Shown here: positions 32,589 through 41,991 of the stretch, piece after piece
How positions within the stretch are numbered: the stretch's first letter is position 1
Layout: every line of letters begins with the position of its first letter
Assembly: GCA_017457105.1 (NCBI GenBank)
Contig: JAFTIA010000025.1
Location: forward strand, 1-44,828
DNA: 44,828 nt
Direction: 5' to 3'
From: Lentisphaeria bacterium
GTDB taxonomy: Bacteria; Verrucomicrobiota; Lentisphaeria; Victivallales; Victivallaceae
The notes under the pieces: generated by a model
Told to the model about the DNA's origin: nothing
What the model saw: only the letters and a program-made list of their open reading frames with translations
Databases searched by the model: none
Made by a program: the position numbers and the translations under genes

Positions 32589-34304
32589 ATGAAAATCCAG
32601 GATTTCAATCCCAAAGCGCTGCGTTTGGCCATCGGTGCTGATCACGGCGGGTTCGAACTCAAAGAACAGTTGGTCGCCTCTCTGCAGGCTTCCGGCATTA
32701 CCGTGATGGACAAAGGTCCGGCTGTGCTGGATCCGGCGGACGATTATCCGGTGGCGGGGAGCGCCGTTGCCCGTGCCGTGTCCTGCGGCGATGCGGATTG
32801 CGGTATTCTGGTCTGCCGTTCCGGTGCCGGGATGGGCATTGTTGCCAACCGTTTCCACGGCGTGCGTGCGGTGGTGGCCGCAAGCAAGGAAGATGCGGTC
32901 AAGAGCCGGAATCATAATGCCTCCAACGTGCTGGTGCTTTCCGGCGACAAAATGTCCGCAGAAGATGCCAAAGCCGTGGCGAATGCCTGGATCAATACGC
33001 CGTTTTCCGGCGATGAACGCCATGTCCGCCGTTTGACGCAGGCTGAACAGATGACCTATGACGATATCGCCGCTCTCCGTCAGGCGGATCCGGAAATCGC
33101 TGCGTGGATCGACAAAGAAGCCGCCCGCCAGAGTGACGGCATTGAATTGATCGCTTCCGAAAACTTCACCAGCTGTGCTGTCCGTGCGGCGCAGGGCTCC
33201 ATCCTTACCAACAAGTATGCCGAAGGGTATCCTGCCAAGCGTTATTACGGCGGCTGTGAATTTGTGGACGAAGTGGAAACCCTCGCCATTGAGCGTGCCA
33301 AACAGCTTTTCGGTGCGGAAGCCGCCAACGTGCAGCCCCACGCCGGCAGTCAGGCCAATATGGCGGTTTACTTTGCTCTGCTGAACCCCGGCGATACGGT
33401 TCTTGCCATGAGTCTGGATCACGGCGGGCATTTGACCCACGGTCATCCGCTGAACTTCTCCGGCAAACTGTTCAATATCGTTCCCTACGGTGTGTCTGCG
33501 GAAACGGAAGCTATTGATTATGACGAAGTGGAACGCCTTGCCATGGAATGCAAGCCCCGGATGATCCTTGCCGGTGCCAGTGCCTATCCCCGCATCATTG
33601 ATTTTGCCCGTCTGCGTGCCATTGCAGACAAGGCCAACGCGTTTTTGTTTGTGGATATGGCGCACATCGCCGGTCTGGTGGCTGCCGGTGTGCATCCCAG
33701 CCCGGTGCCTTATTGCGATGTGGTCACCACCACCACTCACAAGACCCTGCGCGGTCCCCGTTCCGGCCTGATCCTCTGCAAAGAAAAGCATATCAAGGCC
33801 ATCAACTCCCGTGTATTCCCCGGTTTGCAGGGCGGTCCTCTGGAACATGTGATCGCCGCCAAGGCGATCTGCTTCAAAGAAGCCATGTCCCCGGAATTCA
33901 AACTGTATCAGCAGCAGGTGGTCAAGAATGCTTCCGTGCTTGCGAAAGCTCTGCAGGATAAGGGTTTCCGTATTGTTTCCGGCGGCACGGACAATCACCT
34001 GATGCTGGTGGATCTCCGTCCGAAAAACGCCACCGGCAAAGAAGTGCAGATCGCTTGCGACAAGGCACGGATCACCCTGAACAAGAACATGATTCCCTTC
34101 GATCCCGAAAAGCCCTTTGTCACCAGCGGTATCCGCGTGGGTACGCCGGCAGTGACCACCCGGGGCATGAAGGAAGCGGAAATGCTCCGCATTGCCGATT
34201 TCATCGACCGTGCGGTGGCGAACCGTGCGGATGATGCGGCTCTGGCGGCTTTGGGTGATGAAGTCCGTGAATTCACCAAGGCATTTCCGATGCCGCAGTT
34301 TTAA
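32589..34304 (+). CDS. glyA: Fusion of ribose-5-phosphate isomerase B and serine hydroxymethyltransferase
   Basis: A 571-residue bifunctional protein. Residues ~1-150 are RpiB (interconverts ribose-5-P and ribulose-5-P): [11 protein letters not shown], catalytic Cys76 in [10 protein letters not shown], and [13 protein letters not shown]. Residues ~155-571 are GlyA (serine plus THF to glycine plus methylene-THF): [25 protein letters not shown] and PLP Lys385 in [14 protein letters not shown]. The frame is unbroken through the junction, and Met155 at the start of the GlyA part has no ribosome site, so the fusion looks real. AGGAG is upstream of the start. Both active sites appear intact. Confidence 0.95.
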   Translation: MKIQDFNPKALRLAIGADHGGFELKEQLVASLQASGITVMDKGPAVLDPADDYPVAGSAVARAVSCGDADCGILVCRSGAGMGIVANRFHGVRAVVAASKEDAVKSRNHNASNVLVLSGDKMSAEDAKAVANAWINTPFSGDERHVRRLTQAEQMTYDDIAALRQADPEIAAWIDKEAARQSDGIELIASENFTSCAVRAAQGSILTNKYAEGYPAKRYYGGCEFVDEVETLAIERAKQLFGAEAANVQPHAGSQANMAVYFALLNPGDTVLAMSLDHGGHLTHGHPLNFSGKLFNIVPYGVSAETEAIDYDEVERLAMECKPRMILAGASAYPRIIDFARLRAIADKANAFLFVDMAHIAGLVAAGVHPSPVPYCDVVTTTTHKTLRGPRSGLILCKEKHIKAINSRVFPGLQGGPLEHVIAAKAICFKEAMSPEFKLYQQQVVKNASVLAKALQDKGFRIVSGGTDNHLMLVDLRPKNATGKEVQIACDKARITLNKNMIPFDPEKPFVTSGIRVGTPAVTTRGMKEAEMLRIADFIDRAVANRADDAALAALGDEVREFTKAFPMPQF

Positions 34305-34323
34305 TGAGTAGAGAGGTGAGAAA

Positions 34324-35577
34324 ATGATCGACCCGAAGATGCTTCTGGAACATTTTGACGAAGTCCGTGCCAACGCCCAGCGTCGGAAATGTGCCGTTGA
34401 TTTTGATACGCTTGCCCAGGTTTATAAACTGGTCCGTCAGATGACGGTGGAAGTGGAAGAACTCCGTGCCAAGCGGAATAAGTTGAGCAAAGAATGCAAA
34501 GACAATCCCGCCGCCCGTGACGAAGTCCGCCTGCTGAAAGATGTGCTGGGCCGCAAGGAGGCGGAGCTTGCCAAGCAGCAGGAAAAACTGCAGCACATGC
34601 TGGATTTCCTCCCCAACATGCTGGCAGACGATGTGCCGGACGGGGATCTGGATCTGGACAATGTGGAGATCCGCAAAGTCGGTACCATTCCCACCTTTGA
34701 TTTCCCGGTGCGTGATCATCAGGAACTGGGCGAAATGCTGGGGATCCTGGATATTGCCCGGGGTGCCAAGGTGGCGCAGTCCGGTTATTATTACTGGAAA
34801 GGGAAGGGGGCTGTGCTGGCGCAGTCGCTCTTTTTCTGGGTCCAGCGTGAACTGGTGAAGCGCGGTTTTACGCTTTTTATGACGCCCTGTCTGGCGAAGG
34901 AACGGACGCTGTACGGTACGGGGTATCTCCCCTTCTTTGCGGATCAGACCTATTCTCTGGAGGGGGAAGATCTGGCTCTGATCGGTACTTCTGAACAGAC
35001 GCTGGTGGGGTATCATGCGGATGACTGTCTGGACGAAGCGGAACTGCCGCTGCGTTATACGGCATTCACGCCCTGTTTCCGGACGGAATCCGGCAGTTAC
35101 GGCAAAGCCAGCCGGGGGATCTTCCGCGTCCACCAGTTCCACAAGGTGGAGCAGATCATTTTCTGCACGCCGGAAGACTCTGTGAAGTTCCACGAAGAAT
35201 GTCTTGCCAACGAAGAATACATCCTGCAGTCGCTGGGGATCCCCTATCATGTGGTGAATGTGTGCGTGGGTGACCTGGGGGCTCCGGGGTACAAGAAGTA
35301 CGATATCGAAGCGTGGTTTGCCGGATTCGGGGCGTACCGCGAAGTCACCAGCAATACCAACCTGACGAGCTTCCAGTCCCGCCGGTTGAATATCCGCTAC
35401 AAGAAAGCCAACGGCGAACGGGATTTTGTGCATACCATCAGTGCCACTGCAGTAACGGACCGTGTGATGATCGCTATTCTGGAAAACTTCCAGCGTGCCG
35501 ATGGATCGGTGGTGGTTCCGGAGGTTTTGCGGCCTCTCTGCGGGTTCGATGTGATCGAACCTGTTGCTTCCAAGTGA
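34324..35577 (+). CDS. serS: Seryl-tRNA synthetase
   Basis: A 417-residue class II synthetase charging tRNA-Ser. The N-terminal coiled coil (~30-110) precedes the catalytic domain. Motif 2 is FRTESGSYGKASRGIFRVHQF and motif 3 lies in NTNLTSFQSRRLNIRY (paraphrased from adjoining segments, typical of bacterial SerS). It lies 19 bp after the RpiB-GlyA gene, so synthesis and use of serine are linked in one transcript. Full length. Confidence 0.97.
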   Translation: MIDPKMLLEHFDEVRANAQRRKCAVDFDTLAQVYKLVRQMTVEVEELRAKRNKLSKECKDNPAARDEVRLLKDVLGRKEAELAKQQEKLQHMLDFLPNMLADDVPDGDLDLDNVEIRKVGTIPTFDFPVRDHQELGEMLGILDIARGAKVAQSGYYYWKGKGAVLAQSLFFWVQRELVKRGFTLFMTPCLAKERTLYGTGYLPFFADQTYSLEGEDLALIGTSEQTLVGYHADDCLDEAELPLRYTAFTPCFRTESGSYGKASRGIFRVHQFHKVEQIIFCTPEDSVKFHEECLANEEYILQSLGIPYHVVNVCVGDLGAPGYKKYDIEAWFAGFGAYREVTSNTNLTSFQSRRLNIRYKKANGERDFVHTISATAVTDRVMIAILENFQRADGSVVVPEVLRPLCGFDVIEPVASK

Positions 35578-35586
35578 TTTCTTATC

Positions 35587-36786
35587 ATGCCGAAAGCAGT
35601 TGTTTTTCTGGGGGACGGAATGGCGGACGAAGCCATTCCGGAACTGGGGGGCAAAACGCCTCTGGAAGCAGTGGATACCCCGGCAATGGACAGCATTGCT
35701 GCCCAGGGGATCAGTGGAACATTTCTTACCCTGCCGCCTGATCTGCCTACATCAAGCGATGTGGCAAATATGTCGGTACTGGGGTTTTATCCGGAAGAGA
35801 ATTATCCGGGCCGCGGACCTATCGAGGCATTGAGTCAGGGGATCCAACTTGCGCCGGACGATGTGGCATGGCGGTGCAACCTTGTGACAGTGGATGCGGA
35901 CGGCGTGTTGAGAGATTACTCTGCCGGACACATCGAAAACGCTGTTTCCACCCGGCTTCTGAACCTTCTGGAAGAGAAACTGGGTTCGGACAAAGTGACG
36001 TTTTATCCCGGGGTGAGTTACCGGAATCTTCTGGTGCTGCACGGAAAGGAATTTTCTGCGGAAGTGGATTATTTCAAGCCGGATTCTTCGCAGGATCTGC
36101 CGGTCGCGGAACTGCCGCTGACGGCGAAAACCCCGGAGGCGGAAGCCACGGTGGCTTTTCTGGAAGAACTGGGGCGGAAGGCCCGTGAAGTGCTGGCAAA
36201 TGCCGATGTGGAGTCTGCGGCAACGGACATCTGGCCGTGGAGCCCCGGTCATACGCCGGCTCTCAAAACATTTGAAGAGCGTTACGCCGGAAAGCGCGGA
36301 GCGATCATCAGTGCGGTGGATGTGATCCGGGGCTTGGGCCGTGCCAGCGGGATGACTGTGGCAGAAGTGCCGGGCGCCACCGGATTTCTGGATACCAACT
36401 ACGCCGGAAAAGTGGAAGCGGCATTGCAAATGCTGAAAACCCATGATTTGGTGTATGTGCATGTGGAAGCGGTGGACGAGTGTTCCCACATGGGGGATCT
36501 TCAGCTGAAAATGCAGGCGATTAAAGCCTTCGATGAAAAGATCGTTGCCCCGATTCTGGATGCCCTCAAAGGGCAGGATGTGAATTTTGCAGTTTTGCCG
36601 GATCACCCGGTGCCGATCAAGCTGCGTCAGCATACGGTAACGCCGGTTCCGGTGGCTCTGTGCGGTCCCTCTTTTGCGGCCGACGGTGAAACCTCGTTCG
36701 GGGAACGGGCGGCATTGCGCGGCAGTCTGGGATTCCGGCGGGGGGATGAACTGGTAAAACTTTTACTGGGATTGAAAACCTTATGA
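35587..36786 (+). CDS. apgM: Cofactor-independent phosphoglycerate mutase, archaeal type
   Basis: A 399-residue alkaline-phosphatase-superfamily enzyme converting 3- and 2-phosphoglycerate. LGDGMADE (Asp10) and TSSDVANMSVLG, with the likely phospho-Ser57, are the ApgM signatures. EAVDECSHMGD and LPDHPVPIKLRQHT bear the other metal residues. ApgM-type proteins have also been linked to homoserine phosphorylation in some bacteria, so that alternative cannot be excluded. Its stop overlaps the trmB start (ATGA). Confidence 0.9.
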   Translation: MPKAVVFLGDGMADEAIPELGGKTPLEAVDTPAMDSIAAQGISGTFLTLPPDLPTSSDVANMSVLGFYPEENYPGRGPIEALSQGIQLAPDDVAWRCNLVTVDADGVLRDYSAGHIENAVSTRLLNLLEEKLGSDKVTFYPGVSYRNLLVLHGKEFSAEVDYFKPDSSQDLPVAELPLTAKTPEAEATVAFLEELGRKAREVLANADVESAATDIWPWSPGHTPALKTFEERYAGKRGAIISAVDVIRGLGRASGMTVAEVPGATGFLDTNYAGKVEAALQMLKTHDLVYVHVEAVDECSHMGDLQLKMQAIKAFDEKIVAPILDALKGQDVNFAVLPDHPVPIKLRQHTVTPVPVALCGPSFAADGETSFGERAALRGSLGFRRGDELVKLLLGLKTL

Positions 36787-37394
36787 ATGGACATAAAGAA
36801 GATCAGAAAATTACCTTTCTGACCGGGACATACTGTTCCTTCCGTCCCGCCGGGGAAGTTTGCGAACTGGATCTGGGGTGCGGCTGCGGGTCTTATACCA
36901 CGCAGCTGGCACAGCGTTATCCGGAGCGGCTGATCCTGGCGGCGGATGTGATGGTGGGGCGGTTGCGGAAACTGGTAAAGCGGATGCATCGTGAAGGTGT
37001 GGAAAATATCATTCCTCTGCGAACGGAGGCCCGTCATCTGGTGGGACTGGCATTGCCGGATGGCTGTCTTGACCGAATCCATCTTCTGTGCCCTGACCCG
37101 TGGCCGAAAGGTCGGCACCGGGGGCACCGTCTGCTGGCATCGGACTTTACGGCGCAACTGCACCGGGTGCTGAAAAAGGATGGTATTTTTCACTTTTCCA
37201 GTGATGACAAACCCTATTGTGATGCGGTGGAAAAAGTGATGAATGAATCCATGCTTTTTGCGCCGGTGGAACCGAACGGGGATTTGGAAGGGATCACCAG
37301 TGACTTTGAACGCCGCTGGCTTGCCGAAGGAAAAACGGTAAAGCACATTTATTTCAAACGCCTGCCCTTGCCGCCCAAGACCATCGGTCATTAA
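36783..37394 (+). CDS. trmB: tRNA (guanine-N7)-methyltransferase
   Basis: A 203-residue SAM-dependent enzyme that makes m7G46 in tRNA. The SAM site is LDLGCGCGSY. CPDPWPKGRHRGHRLL is the TrmB signature, with an unusual Gly-rich ending relative to the common KKRHxKRR. TSDFERRWLAEGK near the C-terminus is standard. It overlaps apgM by four bases and ends the operon before a strong terminator. Confidence 0.93.
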   Translation: MNGHKEDQKITFLTGTYCSFRPAGEVCELDLGCGCGSYTTQLAQRYPERLILAADVMVGRLRKLVKRMHREGVENIIPLRTEARHLVGLALPDGCLDRIHLLCPDPWPKGRHRGHRLLASDFTAQLHRVLKKDGIFHFSSDDKPYCDAVEKVMNESMLFAPVEPNGDLEGITSDFERRWLAEGKTVKHIYFKRLPLPPKTIGH

Positions 37395-37400
37395 AATAAA

Positions 37401-37428
37401 AAAAGTGCCTTGAAAAAGGCACTTTTTT
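37401..37428. terminator. Strong bidirectional terminator
   Basis: A 12-bp stem, AAAAAGTGCCTT (37401-37412) and AAGGCACTTTTT (37417-37428), has a GAAA tetraloop and A/T runs on both sides. It closes the trmB operon and can stop minus-strand transcripts coming from the GDPD operon. Confidence 0.9.
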
Positions 37429-37435
37429 TATGCCG

Positions 37436-37698
37436 TCCGACCCGTCGGACCGTGCATGTTGCCGCCTTATTTTAGAAGGCACGGATGTTTACGGATGTTT
37501 ACGAACCCTCCTTCGCCGGAAGCATCGGAGGGAAAGGGAGTTTCTGGGGCAGTGTGTGCCATTGGCTGTGGAATTTCCAGGGGACATGGCTCTCTTTCAG
37601 CTATGTGCCATGTCCGTATTTGTCCGTATTTGTCCGTTTCCGTCCGTAGTACATTGCTCCCACCCTGTGCCTTGCACTCCCGGAGGCTCGGGGAGCCT
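37436..37698. repeat. Gene-free block of hairpins and 10-bp tandem repeats
   Basis: No gene is seen here. Hairpins are at 37436-37451 (GTCCGAC/GTCGGAC), 37506-37532 (CCCTCC/GGAGGG), 37582-37615 (GGACATGGC/GCCATGTCC) and 37684-37698 (AGGCTC/GAGCCT). Direct 10-bp repeats are at 37484-37503 (GGATGTTTAC twice) and 37611-37650 (TGTCCGTATT twice, then two diverged copies). The two arrays share CCGTA in opposite orientation. It lies between convergent operons. Confidence 0.6.
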
Positions 37699-37732
37699 GA
37701 CCGCTGACCGCATTGAAGCGGCTCGTTTGCCG

Positions 37733-38542
37733 CTATTTTGTCAGATGCTTTGTGGCGTTGGCTACGGTGAGGTAGTCGTTGGTGAGCAGGGTGTCCACGC
37801 CCATTTCCAGGAGTTTGACCGCTTCTTCCGGATCGTCGGAGAAGAAGAAGTTGCAGCGGATATTGTTGGCGTGGGCTTTGTCGATCAATGCCTGATCATA
37901 GTAGGGCGTGAAAAGCTGGACCTTGCTGCACTTGTACTGGATGGCACGGTCCACGATCTCCCAGCCGGCAATGACTTCGTGACCGTCACGAAAGATCCCT
38001 GCACTCATGCAGCGGGGGATCTCCGGAGCCATTTGCAGGGCTCTTTCCATGATTTCCGGAGATGCCATGATGTAAACGTGTTCCATGTGATCATATTTCC
38101 GGAGAAGATCCACGATTTTCCGGAACTGATCTTCCGGATAAATCTCTGCTGTGAGAGATTTGATATGCAGATTGATGATGACTTTACGGGAAAATTTTTC
38201 AAGGATCTCCTCAAAGGTGGCGATCCGGATCCCCGCAAACTCTTTTCCCGCATGACTGCCGAAATCAAGTTCTTTCAATTCCGCAAGCGTTTTTTCCTGC
38301 ACCATGCCGGTGCCGTTGGAAATACGCTCCAGTGAATCATCGTGGCAGACCACCGGCACGCCATCTTTAGAAAAACGCACGTCCATTTCAATTTCCGGCG
38401 CATTCAATTCCACCGCCGCCACAAATGCGGGCAGGGTGTTTTCCGGCGCAACAGTGCTGTATCCCCGGTGGGCGCAGATGCGGGGGTAGGGGTAAAGGGC
38501 GTCCGGCAGGATCCCGTCAGCGGAAGAGATCTTATTGTTCAT
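37733..38542 (-). CDS. Glycerophosphodiester phosphodiesterase
   Basis: A 269-residue GDPD TIM-barrel enzyme splitting glycerophosphodiesters into glycerol-3-phosphate and an alcohol. AHRGYSTVAPENT holds the His/Glu active-site pair, EIEMDVRFSKDGVPVVCHDD supplies metal ligands and the second His, and the C-terminal DTLLTNDY is typical. No signal peptide, so cytoplasmic. It is the last gene of the phosphatase operon, its ATG overlapping the previous stop (38539-38542). Confidence 0.93.
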   Translation of the reverse strand: MNNKISSADGILPDALYPYPRICAHRGYSTVAPENTLPAFVAAVELNAPEIEMDVRFSKDGVPVVCHDDSLERISNGTGMVQEKTLAELKELDFGSHAGKEFAGIRIATFEEILEKFSRKVIINLHIKSLTAEIYPEDQFRKIVDLLRKYDHMEHVYIMASPEIMERALQMAPEIPRCMSAGIFRDGHEVIAGWEIVDRAIQYKCSKVQLFTPYYDQALIDKAHANNIRCNFFFSDDPEEAVKLLEMGVDTLLTNDYLTVANATKHLTK

Positions 38543-39675
38543 AGTTTATCCTTTTTTTGAAATTTTGTAAAAATCCAACCGCTGGTGACGGCGGTCAACG
38601 GAGCCACCAGTACCAGCGAAAAACTTCCTATCAGTGTTTTGACGGTTTCTGCCGCCACCAGAGGATTGTTGAGGATGTCTGTAATATGAGTCCCCTGTAC
38701 GGAAAACATCATCAGCAGTGTGAGATAGCCGCCGGAATACGCCAGAAGCAGTGTGGTTGTCATGGTTCCCACCACACTGCGGCCGATGCGGAGGCAGGAA
38801 CAGGTCAGTTCTTTCATGGAAAGCCGGGGATTGTGGAAATTCAATTCTTCCGCCGCCGAAGCAATGTCCATGGCAAGATCCATCACCGCTCCGGAACTGG
38901 CAAGGATCACCGCCCCCACAAAAATATCCGGAATATTCAAGTCGTGATAACCGCTGTAAAGCAGCGTTTGCACATAGGGCATGGTCGCTCCGTTTATTTT
39001 GAGCAGGACCCCGGCAAGATGCGCCATGATCAGCCCCGCCAGTACGCCCGCCACTGCTCCGGTAAATGCCGCCATGCCTTTGCGGGTCAGTCCCGCCACA
39101 AGGAAGATGATGACGGCCGTCAGGAGGATCACGCACCCGGCGATCACCAGACTTGCCGGTACGCCGGAAAGTGTCAGCGGGATCAGCGCCTTGAAGATCA
39201 CAAGACAACTGAATACAAAACTGAACAATGCCTTTGCCCCCGTCCAGCCGCCGAAAAAGAGGAGCAGTAAACAGAACCCGCCGAAGAGCGCGGCAGTCCA
39301 GAGGGTGCGGTCATGATCTTTTGCCGTCAGTACCGTCTGCCGGGGCTGGGCTCCCTGCGGCAGGGCGACGGTGATGCGGTCTCCGGGTTGAAACTGTTTA
39401 TCCAGTTCCAGTTGTCCCCGGAGTTCGTTTGCCGCCTGAAATGTTTCTCCTTTGTATTTTCCGGAAAGGATCTGCACTTGCAAAACCTGCGATCCGGCAA
39501 GGACCAGTCCATGCCGGAGCAGGCCGGAATCGTCCGTTTTCAAAACCCTTGCCGGAACCGTTTCGCCCCCCGGCATGGCCAGTTTGTCCGGAGCGGGGAT
39601 AAGAAACAGCCCCGGACAAATCACCGCCATAACGGCACAGAAGATGCAGTCTTTTCTGGAAAAACGGATTTTCAT
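38539..39675 (-). CDS. YibE/F-family multipass membrane protein
   Basis: A 378-residue membrane protein. One N-terminal helix, then an extracytoplasmic beta-rich stretch (~40-120), then about seven helices. The YibE/F core is recognisable by GAVMDLAMDIASAAEEL and NPLVAAETVKTLIGSFSLVLVAPLTA. Function of the family is not established; a transport role is proposed. Its position between alkaline phosphatase and GDPD, with four-base overlaps on both sides, suggests it helps move a phosphate ester or the released product. Confidence 0.85.
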   Translation of the reverse strand: MKIRFSRKDCIFCAVMAVICPGLFLIPAPDKLAMPGGETVPARVLKTDDSGLLRHGLVLAGSQVLQVQILSGKYKGETFQAANELRGQLELDKQFQPGDRITVALPQGAQPRQTVLTAKDHDRTLWTAALFGGFCLLLLFFGGWTGAKALFSFVFSCLVIFKALIPLTLSGVPASLVIAGCVILLTAVIIFLVAGLTRKGMAAFTGAVAGVLAGLIMAHLAGVLLKINGATMPYVQTLLYSGYHDLNIPDIFVGAVILASSGAVMDLAMDIASAAEELNFHNPRLSMKELTCSCLRIGRSVVGTMTTTLLLAYSGGYLTLLMMFSVQGTHITDILNNPLVAAETVKTLIGSFSLVLVAPLTAVTSGWIFTKFQKKDKL

Positions 39676-40994
39676 AAAAGATCTTTGAGCTTTTTGGCAA
39701 TATCCGTATTGTCAATGAATCCGGTGAAGTTTTCCGCACCTGCGCCGATGGCGGTGGTCAGCACCGGGAGAGCCGTGTGGGAACCGCTGGTCCAGCCGAT
39801 CCCCGCTTTGCCGCTCATAATGATATTGGCGGTCTGGGGCAGTTTCTTTGCCGCAAAGGCATCCTGCAGGAGCTGCAGCTCTTTTGCTGTGATATTCATG
39901 GGATGCTTTTCTTTGCTGTCAAAGATGAAGCCGTAATTTTCCGCCAGCAGGGGTTTTACTTCTTCAAAAGTCATGTCCGGCTTGGCTTTCAGGGCTTTGG
40001 CAAGGAGCCGGTGGAACTTGACCGAGCTGTGCTTCTGCAGGGCAAGGCGTTCCATATAAATGGCATAGCCCGTCCCGGCAAAACCCATGGTCATGCCGCC
40101 GGTTTCGTGGTCGCCTGTGACAACGATCAAAGTTTCATCAGGGTGTTTTTCGTAAAACTTCATGGCAGCTTTGACGGCTTGATCCAGTGCCAGCACTTCA
40201 AAGAGATTGGCGGCCGCTTCATTGGAGTGCCCCGCCCAGTCAATGGAACCGCCTTCCACCATCAGGAAGAAACCCTTGGGACTGTTGGAAAGCATTTCAA
40301 TGGCTTTTTCCGTCATTTCTGCCAGGGAGGGGCAGGCCGGATCCCGGTCAATGTCATAAGGCATGGCACTGGAACGGGATGCGGCGATGGCAATGGCTTT
40401 CTTTCCCGGCTTGAGGGCTTTCATTTCCTCCCTGCCGCTGGTGATCGTGTATCCGGCTTCTTTTGCCAGATCGTAAATGGACTTGGGGCCTCTGTCATGC
40501 TTGGAAATGCCGTCGCCTGCAAAGAAATCAAAATGGGAGGCGACCAGATCCAGCCCCAGATCGTAGGCTTGAGAACGGCTTTTCCGGTGTCCGTAAAAAC
40601 CTGCGGGCGTGGCGTGATTCAATGTCACGCTGGTAACGATGCCGACTTTGCGGCCCTTGTCCCGGGCTTCTTCTGCCACGGAGGTAAGGCGTTTTTGTGC
40701 CGGATCCACGCCCAGCATCCCGTTATTGGTCTTGGTTCCGCAGGCAATGGCGGTGGCGGCCGCCGCAGAGTCCGTTACCAGATTGTTGGCGGAACTGGTG
40801 CGGGTGGTGGCGTGAAAGGGAAGGGTGTTGATCACCAGTTGCCCTTTCCCCGTTTTGCGTGAAAATTCATCTGCGATCATCCGCTGGGGGGTGGCCATGC
40901 CGTCACCGATAAAAAGGAAAATATATTTGGGTTCTTTCCCCGCCAGAGTCAGGGAGACTGCCAGCAGGAGCAGAAGGAATACGTTTTTTTTCAT
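39672..40994 (-). CDS. Secreted alkaline phosphatase (PhoA family)
   Basis: A 440-residue exported phosphomonoesterase. Residues 1-19 are a signal peptide (KKNVFLLLLLAVSLTLAG). Asp31 in FIGDGM and the nucleophile Ser76 in VTDSAAAATA are in place. HSNEAAANLFEV, VTGDHETGGM and TSGSHTALPV contain the remaining zinc and magnesium ligands. It has no lipobox, so it is probably soluble or periplasmic. It follows the metallophosphoesterase by 13 bp. Confidence 0.92.
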   Translation of the reverse strand: MKKNVFLLLLLAVSLTLAGKEPKYIFLFIGDGMATPQRMIADEFSRKTGKGQLVINTLPFHATTRTSSANNLVTDSAAAATAIACGTKTNNGMLGVDPAQKRLTSVAEEARDKGRKVGIVTSVTLNHATPAGFYGHRKSRSQAYDLGLDLVASHFDFFAGDGISKHDRGPKSIYDLAKEAGYTITSGREEMKALKPGKKAIAIAASRSSAMPYDIDRDPACPSLAEMTEKAIEMLSNSPKGFFLMVEGGSIDWAGHSNEAAANLFEVLALDQAVKAAMKFYEKHPDETLIVVTGDHETGGMTMGFAGTGYAIYMERLALQKHSSVKFHRLLAKALKAKPDMTFEEVKPLLAENYGFIFDSKEKHPMNITAKELQLLQDAFAAKKLPQTANIIMSGKAGIGWTSGSHTALPVLTTAIGAGAENFTGFIDNTDIAKKLKDLL

Positions 40995-41007
40995 TTCAAT
41001 ATCTCAT

Positions 41008-41955
41008 TTACTGTTGATCATAAAACATTTTGAAATGGACGGAAAGAACTTCCGCAGAAGCGGGGCGGCCCGCCTGATCATAGCGGACATTGTCCGTCAT
41101 TTCCCGGGTGATGCCCATAAAGTAGTCGCTTTTCATCCCGTCGATCCGGATCGTTCCATCCGTATCCAGCCGGATCACTGCGTGGACGGGGTCGTTGACG
41201 ATCACGGTGTGGTCGGCAAGATTGTATTCTTTTGTGATCTCTTCCGGGAAAAACTGGTGTTTTTTGGGCAGCCAGTCATAAGTGGAGCTGTTCAAGTCCA
41301 GATAGACCACATTTTCCTGAATGCTCATGCCGTTCCGGTGCATGTGGCCGTTGATTGCCATGCGGACCTTGCCGGGACAGCGGCGGTTGGCTTCCCGGAT
41401 AATGGGCATGACCTGCTCCTTGTTGTGGACAGCTCCGTCACCGCCGTCAAACTCCCGTTCCAGACTGGCGTGGCTGAAAAGGATGCAGGGATAGGGGGAT
41501 TCAAACAGTGTTTTCTGCATCCAGTCCAGTTCCTCCTGCGAAAAGTATTCCCGCTTGTCCTGATGGGGGAAGTAGTTGCCTTTGCTGTAATTGAAGTACT
41601 CCCCGTCTTTATACATATAACTGCTGTTCAGGATGACAAAACGGAAGCCTTTGAGATCAAAGGAATAAAAGTCTTTTTCCAGCCCGTACGCCTGCAAAAC
41701 TTCTTCATACGTTGTTTCGTCTGCATCGTGATTGCCGAAAACATGATACGTCGGCATGGGGAAATCCCGGTACTGCTGCAAAACATGGGCGGATTTATAA
41801 ATATCGTGGCAGAAGTCGCCCAGACTGATCACAAAATCCACCTGCTCTTTTTCGGCTCTCTTGCGGATGAAGTCCAGCCGTTCTTCAGCACGGGAGTAAA
41901 AGACTCCGGGGAAGTGGTGCAGGTCTGCAAAGGCGGAAAATTTAACTTGGCTCAT
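41008..41955 (-). CDS. Calcineurin-like metallophosphoesterase
   Basis: A 315-residue phosphoesterase. The ATG at 41955 has AAGGA upstream; a GTG three codons earlier is less likely. A complete metal-site set is present: ADLHHF, SLGDF, FGNHDAD, FSHAS and INGHMHRNG. No signal peptide is visible. The C-terminal ~100 residues are specific to this subgroup. It opens the operon with alkaline phosphatase, YibE/F and GDPD, so it may act on phosphodiesters or a nucleotide. Confidence 0.88.
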   Translation of the reverse strand: MSQVKFSAFADLHHFPGVFYSRAEERLDFIRKRAEKEQVDFVISLGDFCHDIYKSAHVLQQYRDFPMPTYHVFGNHDADETTYEEVLQAYGLEKDFYSFDLKGFRFVILNSSYMYKDGEYFNYSKGNYFPHQDKREYFSQEELDWMQKTLFESPYPCILFSHASLEREFDGGDGAVHNKEQVMPIIREANRRCPGKVRMAINGHMHRNGMSIQENVVYLDLNSSTYDWLPKKHQFFPEEITKEYNLADHTVIVNDPVHAVIRLDTDGTIRIDGMKSDYFMGITREMTDNVRYDQAGRPASAEVLSVHFKMFYDQQ

Positions 41956-41969
41956 CGTTAACACATCCT

Positions 41970-41989
41970 TTCTGCAAATTTGTGCAGAA
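41970..41989. promoter_or_regulatory. Inverted repeat in the 5' UTR of the phosphatase operon
   Basis: TTCTGCA (41970-41976) and TGCAGAA (41983-41989) form a perfect 7-bp inverted repeat, six bases apart. It lies directly after the -10 box and before the ribosome site, a good operator position. It does not look like a classical Pho box. Confidence 0.5.
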
Positions 41990-41991
41990 TT

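Noticed and set aside
37484..37650. A CRISPR array
   Set aside because: The repeats are 10 bp, directly joined without spacers.
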